This document shows, piece after piece, positions 1 through 8,144 of a DNA stretch of 64,000 nt (positions within the stretch are counted from its first letter, which is position 1; each line of letters begins with the position of its first letter). The position numbers were made by a program, and so were the translations under genes. The DNA lies in contig NZ_JAKJHS010000008.1 of assembly GCF_021648825.1 (NCBI RefSeq), forward strand, positions 124,001 to 188,000. Direction: 5' to 3'. This DNA comes from Rhizobium halophilum. GTDB lineage: Bacteria; Pseudomonadota; Alphaproteobacteria; Rhizobiales; Rhizobiaceae. Below the pieces are notes generated by a model. The model saw only the letters and a program-made list of their open reading frames with translations, searched no databases and was not told the DNA's origin.

Positions 1-2
1 TC

Positions 3-179
3 GACGCTCTAACCAAAAAACCAGGGGAGAGCCACGAAGACCTGGTTCGTCGAGCTGCCGAGAACGATCTTGCTCGATCCGTGAAACGTGCAGATCTGAC
101 TGACAATCTCGTCGAGGCAGAGCGCACGGGGCATGATCCGGAGAAGTATCGGGCAGGCCTTCGCATCCTTGATTGCTGA
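3..179 (+). CDS. 3' end of an HD-type metal-dependent phosphohydrolase-like gene (partial)
   Basis: An open frame enters from the left window edge (codons in phase with base 3) and ends at TGA 177-179, giving 58 residues with no start in the window. The stretch around DLVRRAAENDLARSVKRADL, followed by TDNLVEAERTG, resembles the C-terminal helices of small HD-domain hydrolases of the (p)ppGpp-hydrolase-like kind, where a 'xVKxADLxDN' segment carries the last metal/substrate residues. The catalytic HD pair would lie upstream, outside the window. Family assignment is from pattern memory only; the existence of a coding frame is better supported than the function. Confidence 0.55.
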   Translation, partial: DALTKKPGESHEDLVRRAAENDLARSVKRADLTDNLVEAERTGHDPEKYRAGLRILDC

Positions 180-250
180 AGGCCGGAACTTTGAGCCCAA
201 TGGCTCGTTCGGCGCCCTCGAGACGAGGTGCCGCAACAGGAGGCAGAGGC

Positions 251-1035
251 ATGGAACTTCAGGCGCGTGTGGCACTGGTCACAGGAGGCGGATCCGGCAT
301 CGGCAAAGCGACTGCCGTAACCTTTGCTCAACAAGGAGCCAAGGTCGGCGTTCTGGGCCGTACTCGAAGCGAATTGGATCGAACGGTGAAAGAGATTGAA
401 GCTCAGGGTGGGATCGCCGTTGCTCTTGAAGCCGATGTGTCAGACGAGGAGGCGTTGCGGGCGGCGGTGGCACAGCTATTGAATGCCTACGGGCGGCTGG
501 ACATTGTTGTCGCCAACGCCGGGATCAACGGCGTCTGGGCACCGATCGACAGTCTCACGCCGGATGAATGGGACAAGACAATCCGGATCAATCTGCGCGG
601 AACCTACCTCACGCTTCACTTGACCGTCCCGCACATGGAGGCCCAGGGCGGCGGCTCGATCATCATCGTTTCTTCCATTAACGGAAACCGCACGTTCACC
701 TCACCCGGTGCCACACCGCCTATTCGGCGACCAAGGCAGCACAGGTTGCGATTGTACAGCAACTAGCCGTCGAACTCGGTCAGCACAAGATCCGCATCAA
801 CGCTGTCTGCCCAGGCAAGATCGACACCGAGATAGACGACAATACTAAACTACGTGAAGAAGATAAGACCGCGGTCCCTGTTGACTGGCCTGAAGGAGAC
901 ATTCCACTGACAGAGGGGATACCCGGAGCGGCGATGGACGTTGCAGATGTTCTTTTGTTCCTTGCATCACATCGCGCCCGGCACGTAACCGGCGTCCCGA
1001 TCTTTGTAGATGGGGCCCAAAGCCTGCTGAGGTAG
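251..1035 (+). pseudogene. Short-chain dehydrogenase/reductase, frameshifted
   Basis: Classical SDR of about 261 residues once repaired. The ATG at 251 gives MELQARVALVTGGGSGIG with the TGxxxGIG cofactor-binding loop, then the NAG motif (VVANAGINGVW) and the serine region IIIVSSINGN. Around 706-716 the frame is lost: the first frame runs into a shadow tail and stops at 766. A shift of one base restores YSATKAAQ (the YxxxK catalytic pair), then INAVCPGKIDT and the C-terminal HVTGVPIFVDGAQSLLR, with stop at 1033-1035. One missing base in 'ggtgccacaccgcc' would explain it. It could be a true pseudogene or a sequencing/assembly error. NAD(P)-dependent oxidoreductase; substrate not predictable. 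It lies just downstream of the partial HD-type gene. Confidence 0.8.
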
Positions 1036-1066
1036 GCACGTCATCAATGATGCAAGCCTAAGAATT

Positions 1067-1096
1067 TGAAAAGCCCTTCCCAGAGAGGAAGGGCTT
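1067..1096 (-). terminator. Rho-independent terminator of the small minus-strand gene
   Basis: A perfect 10-bp stem (aagcccttcc at 1071-1080 against ggaagggctt at 1087-1096) with a 6-nt loop. Read on the minus strand it is followed by a run of T (ctttt), as expected just after the stop codon of the small gene at 1112-1297. It may also act on the plus strand after the SDR, but the T run is poorer there. Confidence 0.75.
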
Positions 1097-1111
1097 CCAT
1101 ACGACGAGAGG

Positions 1112-1297
1112 TCAGCGATCCTGCTGATATCCCTGGTTGGTCGTATTGATCTTGCTGTTACCCTGCTGCCCCTGCTTGTCGAAGTTCTTTTGACTAGGGT
1201 CCGTGGTCCGGCCCTCGGACGCACTAGCCGAGGCCGGCTCGCCGGGACCCTTGTGGCTGCGGTTTTCTTCGGGGATGGGCGGGAGCTTGCTGTTCAT
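1112..1297 (-). CDS. Small conserved rhizobial protein, unknown function
   Basis: 61 residues from the ATG at 1297 (an upstream in-frame ATG at 1333 is less likely). It begins MNSKLPPIPEENRSHKGPGE and ends INTTNQGYQQDR. It is extremely hydrophilic, rich in Gln, Asn, Gly, Pro and Ser, with no membrane segment, cysteine or signal peptide, so it is probably intrinsically disordered and cytosolic. I remember very similar short proteins from many rhizobial genomes, all hypothetical. A good terminator follows the stop codon. No function is proposed; a stress-related role would be a guess based on its hydrophilin-like composition. Confidence 0.75.
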   Translation of the reverse strand: MNSKLPPIPEENRSHKGPGEPASASASEGRTTDPSQKNFDKQGQQGNSKINTTNQGYQQDR

Positions 1298-1412
1298 CTC
1301 GGCCTCCTTGCTTGGTTTCACTAGGCTAACCAATCAAGGCCGTTGATGTTCCGGCATTCGGAACCCAGCTTCGCGTGCAGCGTTCGTCAGGCTGCGCCCC
1401 ACGGAGACATCA

Positions 1413-3098
1413 ATGACGCCATCCCGCCTGAAGACGCAAGACGCACGAACGTTTGAGCGCAAGTGGTGGCATGCCGCGACCGTCTACCAGATCTATCCCC
1501 GTAGCTTTTGCGACAGCGACGGTGACGGGATCGGCGACATTCCGGGTATCATCTCGAAGCTCGATTACCTGCAGTCGCTCGGGATCTCCATAATCTGGCT
1601 GTCGCCGATTTTCACCTCACCCATGGATGACAATGGCTACGACATCTCCGATTATCGAGGGATCGCTCCGGAATTCGGCAGCTTAGCGGATTTCGATCGG
1701 CTGGTGTCGGAGGCGCGCAAGCGTGGCATCGGCATCCTGCTCGATCTCGTGGTAAACCACACGTCAGACGAACATCCCTGGTTTGAGCAAGCCCGCAGGT
1801 CGAGGGACAATCCCTACCGCGACTACTACATCTGGCGCGACCCCTCCTCCACCGGCGGTGTTCCCAACTCGCTCACCTCCTCCTTTGGCGGGCCCGCCTG
1901 GACCCTCGACCCCGCAACGGGACAATATTATCTCCATCTCTTCTCGCGCCGCCAGCCGGACCTTAACTGGGAAAACCCGAAGGTGCGTGCCGAGATATAC
2001 GAGATGATGAACTGGTGGCTCGATCGAGGCATCGCCGGTTTCCGGATGGATGTTATTGATCTGATCGGCAAGCAGGTCGACGCAGAGATCACCACCGACG
2101 GACCCCACCTGCATAGCTATCTACAGGAGATGAACCGGGAAACCTTCGGCAGCCGCGATGTGCTAACGGTCGGCGAAGCCTGGAGCGCCACGCCCGCCGC
2201 AGCACTGCTCTATTCGGCGCATGACAGGCGGGAGCTTTCGATGGTGTTTCAGTTCGAGCATGTCACGCAGGACTGGGACGAGACCTACGGCAAGTGGAAG
2301 GCAAAGCCCTTCGACCTCGTAGGGTTGAAGGCAGTCTTTGGCAAATGGCAGCTGGCGCTGGCGAACGACGGATGGAACTCCCTCTTCTGGGGCAATCACG
2401 ACCTCCCCCGCGCCGTCTCCCGCTATGGCGACGCGGCGCGATATCATGTCGAGTCGGCGAAAATGCTGGCGACCGTAGTCCACCTGATGAAGGGGACCCC
2501 TTTCGTATATCAGGGCGAGGAAATCGGGATGACCAACGTGTCGTTCTCCAGCGTTGAGCAGTACAAGGATATAGAAACGCTCAACATGCACCGCCTTCAC
2601 GTCGAGGCTGGCATGTCGTCCGAGGACTTCATCCGCGGTGCCAACGAAAGCAGCCGCGACAACGCCCGCACACCCATGCAATGGAGCGCGGCCACTAATG
2701 CTGGCTTCACCACTGGCTCGCCGTGGATAGAGCTGAATCCAAACCACGCGACAGTCAACGTGGCAACTCAGGTCGCCGATGAACGCTCCATCTGGAATCA
2801 CTATTGCAAGCTGATCGGCCTGCGAAAGCAGCATGAGGTGATTGTCTACGGCCATTACCAGTCCTGGCTGGACCAGCATCCTGATGTCTTCATCTACACA
2901 CGGACACTTCAGCAAGACCGGCTTGTCGTAGTTGCCAACTTCAGGCCCGAGGAGGTCACCTTGACGATCCCGGAAGAGCTTCGGCAGAGAGGGACCTGCT
3001 TGATAAGTAACTACAATCGGGTAGGCGCGATTGAGGAAAATATCACCTTGCGCCCCTACGAGGCCTTTGCCTTGCTCACCCACCAGACCAGTCGATAA
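1413..3098 (+). CDS. GH13 alpha-glucosidase (oligo-1,6-glucosidase / sucrose-hydrolase type)
   Basis: 561 residues, the usual length for GH13 exo-alpha-glucosidases of the AglA/MalL/TreC group. The N-terminal TIM barrel opens with WWHAATVYQIYPRSFCDSDG; the DSDGDGIGD loop (residues 34-42) is the family's calcium-site motif. The four conserved regions are present: DLVVNHTSDEHPWF (from 111), GFRMDVIDLIGK with nucleophile Asp213, GEAW with acid/base Glu255, and FWGNHDLPR with the transition-state Asp330. It should hydrolyse terminal alpha-glucosides from maltose, sucrose, trehalulose or similar disaccharides in the cytoplasm. No signal peptide is seen. There is no sugar ABC transporter beside it, so it looks monocistronic. 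Exact substrate cannot be set from sequence. Confidence 0.93.
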   Translation: MTPSRLKTQDARTFERKWWHAATVYQIYPRSFCDSDGDGIGDIPGIISKLDYLQSLGISIIWLSPIFTSPMDDNGYDISDYRGIAPEFGSLADFDRLVSEARKRGIGILLDLVVNHTSDEHPWFEQARRSRDNPYRDYYIWRDPSSTGGVPNSLTSSFGGPAWTLDPATGQYYLHLFSRRQPDLNWENPKVRAEIYEMMNWWLDRGIAGFRMDVIDLIGKQVDAEITTDGPHLHSYLQEMNRETFGSRDVLTVGEAWSATPAAALLYSAHDRRELSMVFQFEHVTQDWDETYGKWKAKPFDLVGLKAVFGKWQLALANDGWNSLFWGNHDLPRAVSRYGDAARYHVESAKMLATVVHLMKGTPFVYQGEEIGMTNVSFSSVEQYKDIETLNMHRLHVEAGMSSEDFIRGANESSRDNARTPMQWSAATNAGFTTGSPWIELNPNHATVNVATQVADERSIWNHYCKLIGLRKQHEVIVYGHYQSWLDQHPDVFIYTRTLQQDRLVVVANFRPEEVTLTIPEELRQRGTCLISNYNRVGAIEENITLRPYEAFALLTHQTSR

Positions 3099-3183
3099 CA
3101 GAAGCTCTATTCCCACAACACTCTGTTGCATTTCAAAAGACGAGATGGTGACAACCGGTTCATTTGCTGTAAAGCTAGCGGCA

Positions 3184-3280
3184 GACAGGGGCGTCCGCAC
3201 GCGGGCTGAGAAGCACCCTTTGAACCTGAACCAGATCATGCTGGCGGAGGGAGTCACAAAGACGAACCTGAGTCTTTGTC
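3184..3280 (+). promoter_or_regulatory. TPP riboswitch (THI element) of the thiamine salvage operon
   Basis: The leader carries the conserved core of the TPP aptamer: 'gggctgagaagcaccc' at 3213-3228 (the pyrimidine-sensing CUGAGA loop), then 'tttgaacctgaaccagatca' and the 'ggcggaggga' 3' half, closing near 3255. Directly after it lies an 8-bp hairpin (acaaagac 3256-3263 / gtctttgt 3272-3279) without a T run. The thiM ATG follows at 3307. The layout, with no terminator T tract, favours translational control, with TPP binding hiding the ribosome binding site. TPP would repress thiMED. Confidence 0.92.
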
Positions 3281-3306
3281 TGCTCCGCTGAAGAAAACGG
3301 GCAGCT

Positions 3307-4110
3307 ATGTCGACACAATCCTCCTGTGGCGAACTTCTGACGGCGATGCGCCAGGCTAACCCCCTGGTTCAGTGCATCACCAATGATGTTGCCATGAACA
3401 TTGCGGCGAACGTCTTGCTGGCTGCTGGCGCCTCGCCGGCGATGGTGAGCGCCGAGGAGGAGGCCGGCGAGTTTGCTCTCATTGCGGGCGCTGTCACCAT
3501 CAACATTGGTACCCTTTGGTCAGGTGGTGTTGCCGGCATGCGTGAGGCGGCAAACGCCGCTCGGCGTGAAGGAAAGCCCTGGATACTCGATCCAGTCGCG
3601 CACTATGCAACAAGTTTCCGCCGCGACGTTGTCAACGAGCTCATGGGACTCAAGCCCACAATTATTCGCGGCAATGCGTCAGAGATCTTGGCTTTGGCAG
3701 GCGAAGAGTTCCGCGGCCAAGGCGTTGACAGTGGCGATAGCGCGCTTTCTGCACGCTCGGCTGCCGAGGCGCTGGCGCGCCGGCACGCCAGTGTTGTGGC
3801 AGTCACCGGGGACGTAGACTTCGTTACGGATGGGGATCGTTCGCTCGCCATCGAAGGTGGCTCTCCACTCATGCCCAAAGTCACTGCGCTCGGCTGTGCA
3901 CTTACCTGTCTCGTCGGTGCTTTTGCGGCAACGGTACCCGAACACCCTTTCGAGGCGACAGCTGCAGCACTTGCCCTGTTTGCCGTTTGCGGTGAGGCCG
4001 CCGGCAGACAAGCTAAAGGACCCGGCTCTTTCCAGCCGTTGTTCCTGGACGCCCTTTCCTCCATCGGCGGCCAACTGCTGGACGCCAATCTACGGACGAG
4101 ATTGCTTTGA
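3307..4110 (+). CDS. thiM: Hydroxyethylthiazole kinase ThiM
   Basis: 267 residues. ATP-dependent phosphorylation of 4-methyl-5-(2-hydroxyethyl)thiazole for thiamine salvage; cytosolic, ribokinase-like fold. Recognisable parts are the N-terminal NPLVQCITNDVAMNIAANVL substrate-site segment, the WILDPVAHYATSFR strand, IRGNASEI, the VTGDVDFVTDG strand and the end AKGPGSFQPLFLDAL. The anion-hole turn reads VTALGCALTC, where many relatives have GTGC or GSGC; the catalytic Cys is kept. It is the first gene after the TPP riboswitch and overlaps thiE by 4 bp (stop TGA within TTGA), so translation is probably coupled. No thiC or thiG is nearby, so this locus is salvage only. Confidence 0.95.
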   Translation: MSTQSSCGELLTAMRQANPLVQCITNDVAMNIAANVLLAAGASPAMVSAEEEAGEFALIAGAVTINIGTLWSGGVAGMREAANAARREGKPWILDPVAHYATSFRRDVVNELMGLKPTIIRGNASEILALAGEEFRGQGVDSGDSALSARSAAEALARRHASVVAVTGDVDFVTDGDRSLAIEGGSPLMPKVTALGCALTCLVGAFAATVPEHPFEATAAALALFAVCGEAAGRQAKGPGSFQPLFLDALSSIGGQLLDANLRTRLL

Positions 4111-4742
4111 AGACTTTTGACCTTTCCCTGTATCTGGTGCTGGATCCAATTCTCTGTCGACAGCTCGGCATGGTAGAAACCGCAACGCTAGCTGTCGCGG
4201 GCGGAGTAACGATGGTACAGTTGCGGGACAAAGCCGCCGATACTGCCGCCATGACCGAGGCCGGACGTGCCCTGAAGGCCGCCCTCGCGGGAACAGGAGT
4301 GCGGCTGATTGTCAACGACGATGTGGATGCGGCAATCGCTATCGGCGCCGATGGCGTCCATGTCGGTCAGGCTGATTTGGAAGTTGCAAGAGTACGCGAG
4401 CAAATCTCTCCCGACATGATCCTTGGCCTTTCGGTTGAGACAGTCGAACTCGCAAGAGCAGTCGAGCCGGAACTCGTTGACTACGTCGGCGTCGGCCCGG
4501 TCTTCGCAACAGGCACCAAACCAGACCACAAAGCCCCGATCGGTTTCGAAGGACTTCGGAAAGTCATCGCGGCCGCACCCGTTCGTGCGGTCGCCATCGG
4601 AGGATTGAAGGCAGAGCATGCTGCACACGTGCTGGCATCAGGCGCAGAGGGGCTGGCCGTCGTCTCCGCTATCTGCGGCACAACGGACCCTCAGGCAGCA
4701 GCCAAAGCCATCGCCGCTGAAATTGGGAGGAGCAGACGATGA
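4107..4742 (+). CDS. thiE: Thiamine phosphate synthase ThiE
   Basis: 211 residues from a TTG start at 4107 that overlaps the thiM stop. It joins HMP-pyrophosphate and thiazole phosphate into thiamine monophosphate. The (beta/alpha)8 barrel shows the family signposts: MVQLRDKAADT (pyrophosphate/Mg site), LIVNDDVDAAIAIGADGVHV, GQADLEVARVR, LGLSVETVE, the DYVGVGPVFATGTKPD loop and AVAIGGLKAEHAAHVLASGA. Length is normal. The gene sits between the two kinases that supply its substrates, ThiM (thiazole phosphate) and ThiD (HMP-PP), and overlaps thiD by 4 bp (ATGA), so all three should be translated together under the riboswitch. Confidence 0.95.
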   Translation: MKTFDLSLYLVLDPILCRQLGMVETATLAVAGGVTMVQLRDKAADTAAMTEAGRALKAALAGTGVRLIVNDDVDAAIAIGADGVHVGQADLEVARVREQISPDMILGLSVETVELARAVEPELVDYVGVGPVFATGTKPDHKAPIGFEGLRKVIAAAPVRAVAIGGLKAEHAAHVLASGAEGLAVVSAICGTTDPQAAAKAIAAEIGRSRR

Positions 4743-5536
4743 TCGCCAATGTTCTCGCGATCGCAGGCTCCGACCCATCCGGCGGGGCAGGCATCCAGGC
4801 GGATCTGAAAACCTTTTCCGCGCGCGGCACCTACGGTATGGCTGTTCTTACGGCACTGACGGCACAAAACACACAAGGCGTAACCGGCGTTCACCTGGTT
4901 CCACCGTCCTTCGTTGCCGATCAGATCAAAGCGGTCTTCGCGGATGTTCGGGTGGATGCGGTAAAGATCGGCATGATCGCCACTGCAGAAATCGCGGAAG
5001 CCATTGCCGATGCTCTGGGTGCATTTCCAAGTGTCCCGATTGTCCTGGATCCGGTCATGATTGCCAAGGGCGGCGCTTCGCTTTTGGCAGAAGATGCGGT
5101 CGCCGCGCTCAACCACCGCCTGCTCCCACTTGCAACGGTTATCACGCCCAACCTGCCGGAAGCCGCGGCACTGCTTGCTGAAGAGGAGGCGCGCGATAGG
5201 CAGGAAATGGAAGCACAAGCAAGACGGCTGCTCGCCCTAGGGCCTCGTGCGGTGCTGGTCAAAGGTGGCCATCTAAACGGGCCCGAGAGTCCGGACGTCT
5301 TCGCGCAGGAAGGCTCGCTGATGTGGTTGGATGCCCTGAGAAAGACTACCCGCAACACTCACGGCACTGGCTGCACGCTTTCGAGCGCCATTGCTGCTGA
5401 ATTGGGCAAGGGCGAGAACCCCGCCAGGGCGGTTCAACTTGCCAAGGAGTACACCTTGGCTGCCATCTCACGTTCCGACGATCTCTCGGTTGGTACCGGG
5501 CACGGGCCGGTCCACCACTTTTACCCGTGGTGGTGA
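4739..5536 (+). CDS. thiD: Hydroxymethylpyrimidine/phosphomethylpyrimidine kinase ThiD
   Basis: 265 residues, ribokinase superfamily. It phosphorylates HMP and HMP-phosphate to HMP-PP. Visible motifs are AGSDPSGGAGIQADLKTF at the N terminus (pyrimidine site), AVLTALTAQNTQGV, the VLDPVMIAKGGASLL strand, VLVKGGHLNG and the C-terminal anion hole THGTGCTLSSAIAAELGKG with the catalytic Asp/Cys region. Last gene of thiMED. It ends 114 bp before the convergent livF. No clear hairpin with a T run was seen between the two genes. Confidence 0.96.
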   Translation: MIANVLAIAGSDPSGGAGIQADLKTFSARGTYGMAVLTALTAQNTQGVTGVHLVPPSFVADQIKAVFADVRVDAVKIGMIATAEIAEAIADALGAFPSVPIVLDPVMIAKGGASLLAEDAVAALNHRLLPLATVITPNLPEAAALLAEEEARDRQEMEAQARRLLALGPRAVLVKGGHLNGPESPDVFAQEGSLMWLDALRKTTRNTHGTGCTLSSAIAAELGKGENPARAVQLAKEYTLAAISRSDDLSVGTGHGPVHHFYPWW

Positions 5537-5650
5537 AGGTTGACGCGCGAACATCGCTGACGCTTTCCCTTTCTCCGTGAACCGTCCCGTTCGACAGCGA
5601 GCAAGTCGGGATCGGCTGGCGTGTGCATGGCCAGGAACACGACGTAGCAC

Positions 5651-6361
5651 TCAGAGCGCCTTCTCCACCCCGAGATGCTGGCCCATTGCCCTCTCGTCAG
5701 CAAGCAGTTCGGCACTGGAACCTCGATAAACGATCGCACCCCGATCAAGGATGATTGCCTCATCAGTGAGGGGGAGGATTTTCCGCGCCTTTTGCTCGAT
5801 GACGATGGCGGACGTCCCCTCACCTTGGACGATCTGACGGAGAGCAATCATAAGTTCATCGACGATGATGGGCGCCAATCCTTCCAAAGGCTCATCGAGA
5901 AGCAGGAGCCTCGGGTTCACCATCAGGGCGCGAGCGACTGCCAGCATCTGCTGCTCCCCACCAGACAGCTGGCTTCCCAGATTCCGCCGCCGCTCCTTGA
6001 GACGCGGAAACATGGAATAGACCCGCTCAACCGTCCAGGGCCCCGGCCGCGAAATCGCGGTCAGATTCTCCTCGACGGTCAACGACTTGAAGACGTTGCG
6101 CTCCTGCGGCACCCATCCGATACCAGCTGCAGCACGCCGATCGGCCCGGAGGCGTGTGATGTCACGGCCCATTAGATGGATCGTCCCGCTGTGATGGGTC
6201 GTCAAACCCGCCAACGTGTCCACAAGGGTGGTCTTGCCAGTCCCGTTCCGGCCAAGCAACGCGAGCGTCCTGCCTTCCTGAAGTGTCAGGTCGACGCCAG
6301 CAAGCACTGCCGCAGCACCATACCCCGCGAACAGCTTGTGTGTCGAAAGCAGAGGCGTCAT
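5651..6361 (-). CDS. Branched-chain amino acid/amide-type ABC transporter ATPase (LivF family), operon 1
   Basis: 236 residues. Walker A is LLGRNGTGKTTLV (near residue 35), the signature is QLSGGEQQMLAVARAL and Walker B is LLLLDEPLEGLAP. The EPLEGLAP stretch after Walker B and the short length without a C-terminal extension mark LivF rather than LivG. It pairs with the LivG-like ATPase upstream (4-bp overlap) to power import by the two permeases at 7101-8998. The 3' end of the operon faces thiD. The solute cannot be fixed; Liv families take branched-chain amino acids, amides, urea, or aromatic acids. Confidence 0.9.
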   Translation of the reverse strand: MTPLLSTHKLFAGYGAAAVLAGVDLTLQEGRTLALLGRNGTGKTTLVDTLAGLTTHHSGTIHLMGRDITRLRADRRAAAGIGWVPQERNVFKSLTVEENLTAISRPGPWTVERVYSMFPRLKERRRNLGSQLSGGEQQMLAVARALMVNPRLLLLDEPLEGLAPIIVDELMIALRQIVQGEGTSAIVIEQKARKILPLTDEAIILDRGAIVYRGSSAELLADERAMGQHLGVEKAL

Positions 6362-7104
6362 GCAGACTCTCCGAGATAGACTGCCTTGACGTCAGGGCTC
6401 GCTGCGATCTCAGCGGCGGTCCCTTCCGCGAAGATTGCCCCTGCAACAAGGACAGAGATCCTGTTCGCAAACGAGAAGACCAGATCCATATCGTGCTCGA
6501 TCAGCACCACCGTGACATCCGCCGGCAGGTCCGAAACAATCGAAAGTACTTCATGGCGTTCGTCCTCCGGAACCCCGGCAGCGGGCTCATCCAGCAGCAG
6601 CACCCGCGGCTTGGACGCGAAGGCAAGCGCTATCTCAAGCAGTCGTTGCTTACCGTAAGGGAGGCGGTTGGTGCGATCTGCCATGACGGAAGCGAGCCCG
6701 AAACGAGCAAGAAGGGCTGCGGCCTCGTCCACTGTTTTTCTGTAACTGCCAACAACAGCCCACAGACGGCTTCCCAGCCCCTCTCGTTCCAGTATGGCCA
6801 ACATCACTGCTTCCAACGGTGTATAGTCCGCAAACAACTGGTTGATCTGGAATGTCCGCGTCAGGCCCTTCTTTACTCTTGTGTGAGACGGGAGGTTCGT
6901 GATCTCCTCCCCATCGAGAAGGACCTGCCCGGATGTCGGGGGAAGCACTCCCGTCAGGATATTGACAAGAGTGGTCTTTCCCGCCCCGTTCGGGCCGATC
7001 AGCGCATGGCGCGCACCGCGTTCGATTTTTAAAGAAACGTCGTTGGTGGCGACGAACGCACCGAACCGCCGCTTCAGGTCGCGCGTTTCCAGCACCGCAG
7101 TCAT
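6358..7104 (-). CDS. ABC transporter ATPase (LivG family), operon 1
   Basis: 248 residues. Walker A GPNGAGKTTLVN, the LivG-type segment GLTRTFQINQLF, a Q/signature region reading LPYGKQRLLEIALAFA (the usual LSGGQQR is degenerate, as in many LivG proteins), and Walker B VLLLDEPAAGV followed by the H-loop IEHDMDLVF. C-terminal VKAVYLGE is the LivG hallmark. It overlaps livF and livM by 4 bp each, so the operon is translationally coupled. Cytosolic, membrane-attached ATPase of the importer encoded here. Confidence 0.9.
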   Translation of the reverse strand: MTAVLETRDLKRRFGAFVATNDVSLKIERGARHALIGPNGAGKTTLVNILTGVLPPTSGQVLLDGEEITNLPSHTRVKKGLTRTFQINQLFADYTPLEAVMLAILEREGLGSRLWAVVGSYRKTVDEAAALLARFGLASVMADRTNRLPYGKQRLLEIALAFASKPRVLLLDEPAAGVPEDERHEVLSIVSDLPADVTVVLIEHDMDLVFSFANRISVLVAGAIFAEGTAAEIAASPDVKAVYLGESA

Positions 7105-8144
7105 CGATTGGTCCCCCTCAATCCAGGAAGACGCTCGCCCAGATCATCAACCCAGCGCGTCAGCCTTGCCCGCCCGACGAGGACTAGGATCACCAGCAGA
7201 AGACCGATCCAGAACATCCAATACTGCGGTGTCACGACAGACAGCGCGTCCTTCAACAACGTAAATCCGATGGCGCCGAAGATCCCGCCGTAGAGATAGC
7301 CGGTGCCCCCGATTGCAAGGACCAGCAGCACGTCAGCGGAGCGGTGAAAAGCCAGAACGTCCGGCGAGACGAACGATGTGGTGTGAGTAAGAAGGGCCCC
7401 AGCGAAGCCTGCCATCACTGCGGCCACTGTATAGGTAGTGATCAGCCGGCGCCGAACAGGCACGCCAACAAGGGCCGCCCGCACCGGGTTGCTCTTGATC
7501 GCCTTGAGCGAAAGCCCGAATGGTGAAAACGCCAATCGCCGCGCCACCAGGGTCGATAGGAACAGAACCACAAGGTAGTAGATAAAGCCGTTTCTTCCCC
7601 AAAGGTCGAAGGGAACAAGACCGAAAATCGGGTCGATACTGAAGCCACTCAGGCCATCGGCCCCGCCGGTGAGCCACGCCATCTGGTTTGCAGCTTCAGC
7701 CATCATCAGCGCGATGCCAAGCGTGGTCATCAGCCGTGTCAGATCGGACCCGCGCAAGATCAGAAAGCTGGTTGCGTAGCCAAGCAGACCCGCCGCCGCA
7801 CCTGCTACGAGAAGCCCGGCCACCGGCTCTGCTGTGACATACCGCGCAAAAAGCCCGGCAGTGTACGCGCCCAGGCCGAAAAAGGCCGCGTGACCGAGCG
7901 AGACGATGCCGGCAAAGCCCAAGACGAGGTCCAGAGACACAGCAAAAAGAGCCAGGATCGCGATCTCCGTCAAGATCAGCATCTTGGACGGCAGCAGGTA
8001 GACTGTAGCCAGAGCCCCCAGCCATATGAGGATCTCGAAAGAACGGACGGTCGTTCGTCGCTGCATCAGACGGTGCGCGCGCGATTGGTCTACATGCTGC
8101 TCTTCGGCACCCGTCTGGACGCTTTCCTGTACCGGCAGGCTCAT
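7101..8144 (-). CDS. ABC transporter permease (LivM family), operon 1
   Basis: 347 residues with about nine to ten hydrophobic segments. After a polar N-terminal tail of about 35 residues it enters the membrane at IWLGALATVYLLP. The LivM signature is clear: VLGFAGIVSLGHAAFFGLGAYTAG (near residue 75) and the EAA-like loop IKSNPVRAALVGVPV. The end is hydrophilic (GERLPGLRGTNR). It forms the inner-membrane channel with the LivH-like protein; overlaps both neighbours by 4 bp. Confidence 0.9.
   Translation of the reverse strand: MSLPVQESVQTGAEEQHVDQSRAHRLMQRRTTVRSFEILIWLGALATVYLLPSKMLILTEIAILALFAVSLDLVLGFAGIVSLGHAAFFGLGAYTAGLFARYVTAEPVAGLLVAGAAAGLLGYATSFLILRGSDLTRLMTTLGIALMMAEAANQMAWLTGGADGLSGFSIDPIFGLVPFDLWGRNGFIYYLVVLFLSTLVARRLAFSPFGLSLKAIKSNPVRAALVGVPVRRRLITTYTVAAVMAGFAGALLTHTTSFVSPDVLAFHRSADVLLVLAIGGTGYLYGGIFGAIGFTLLKDALSVVTPQYWMFWIGLLLVILVLVGRARLTRWVDDLGERLPGLRGTNR

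Noticed and set aside
9..275. Minus-strand 88-codon frame at the left edge
   Set aside because: No family resemblance, and the plus-strand frame ending at 179 is clearly more protein-like.
2163..3257. Long minus-strand open frame of 364 codons opposite the alpha-glucosidase gene
   Set aside because: It is antisense to a gene with complete GH13 motifs, shows no family features and has the composition of a shadow frame in GC-rich DNA.
3256..3279. The hairpin after the TPP aptamer as a Rho-independent terminator
   Set aside because: No T run follows; a translational role is more likely.
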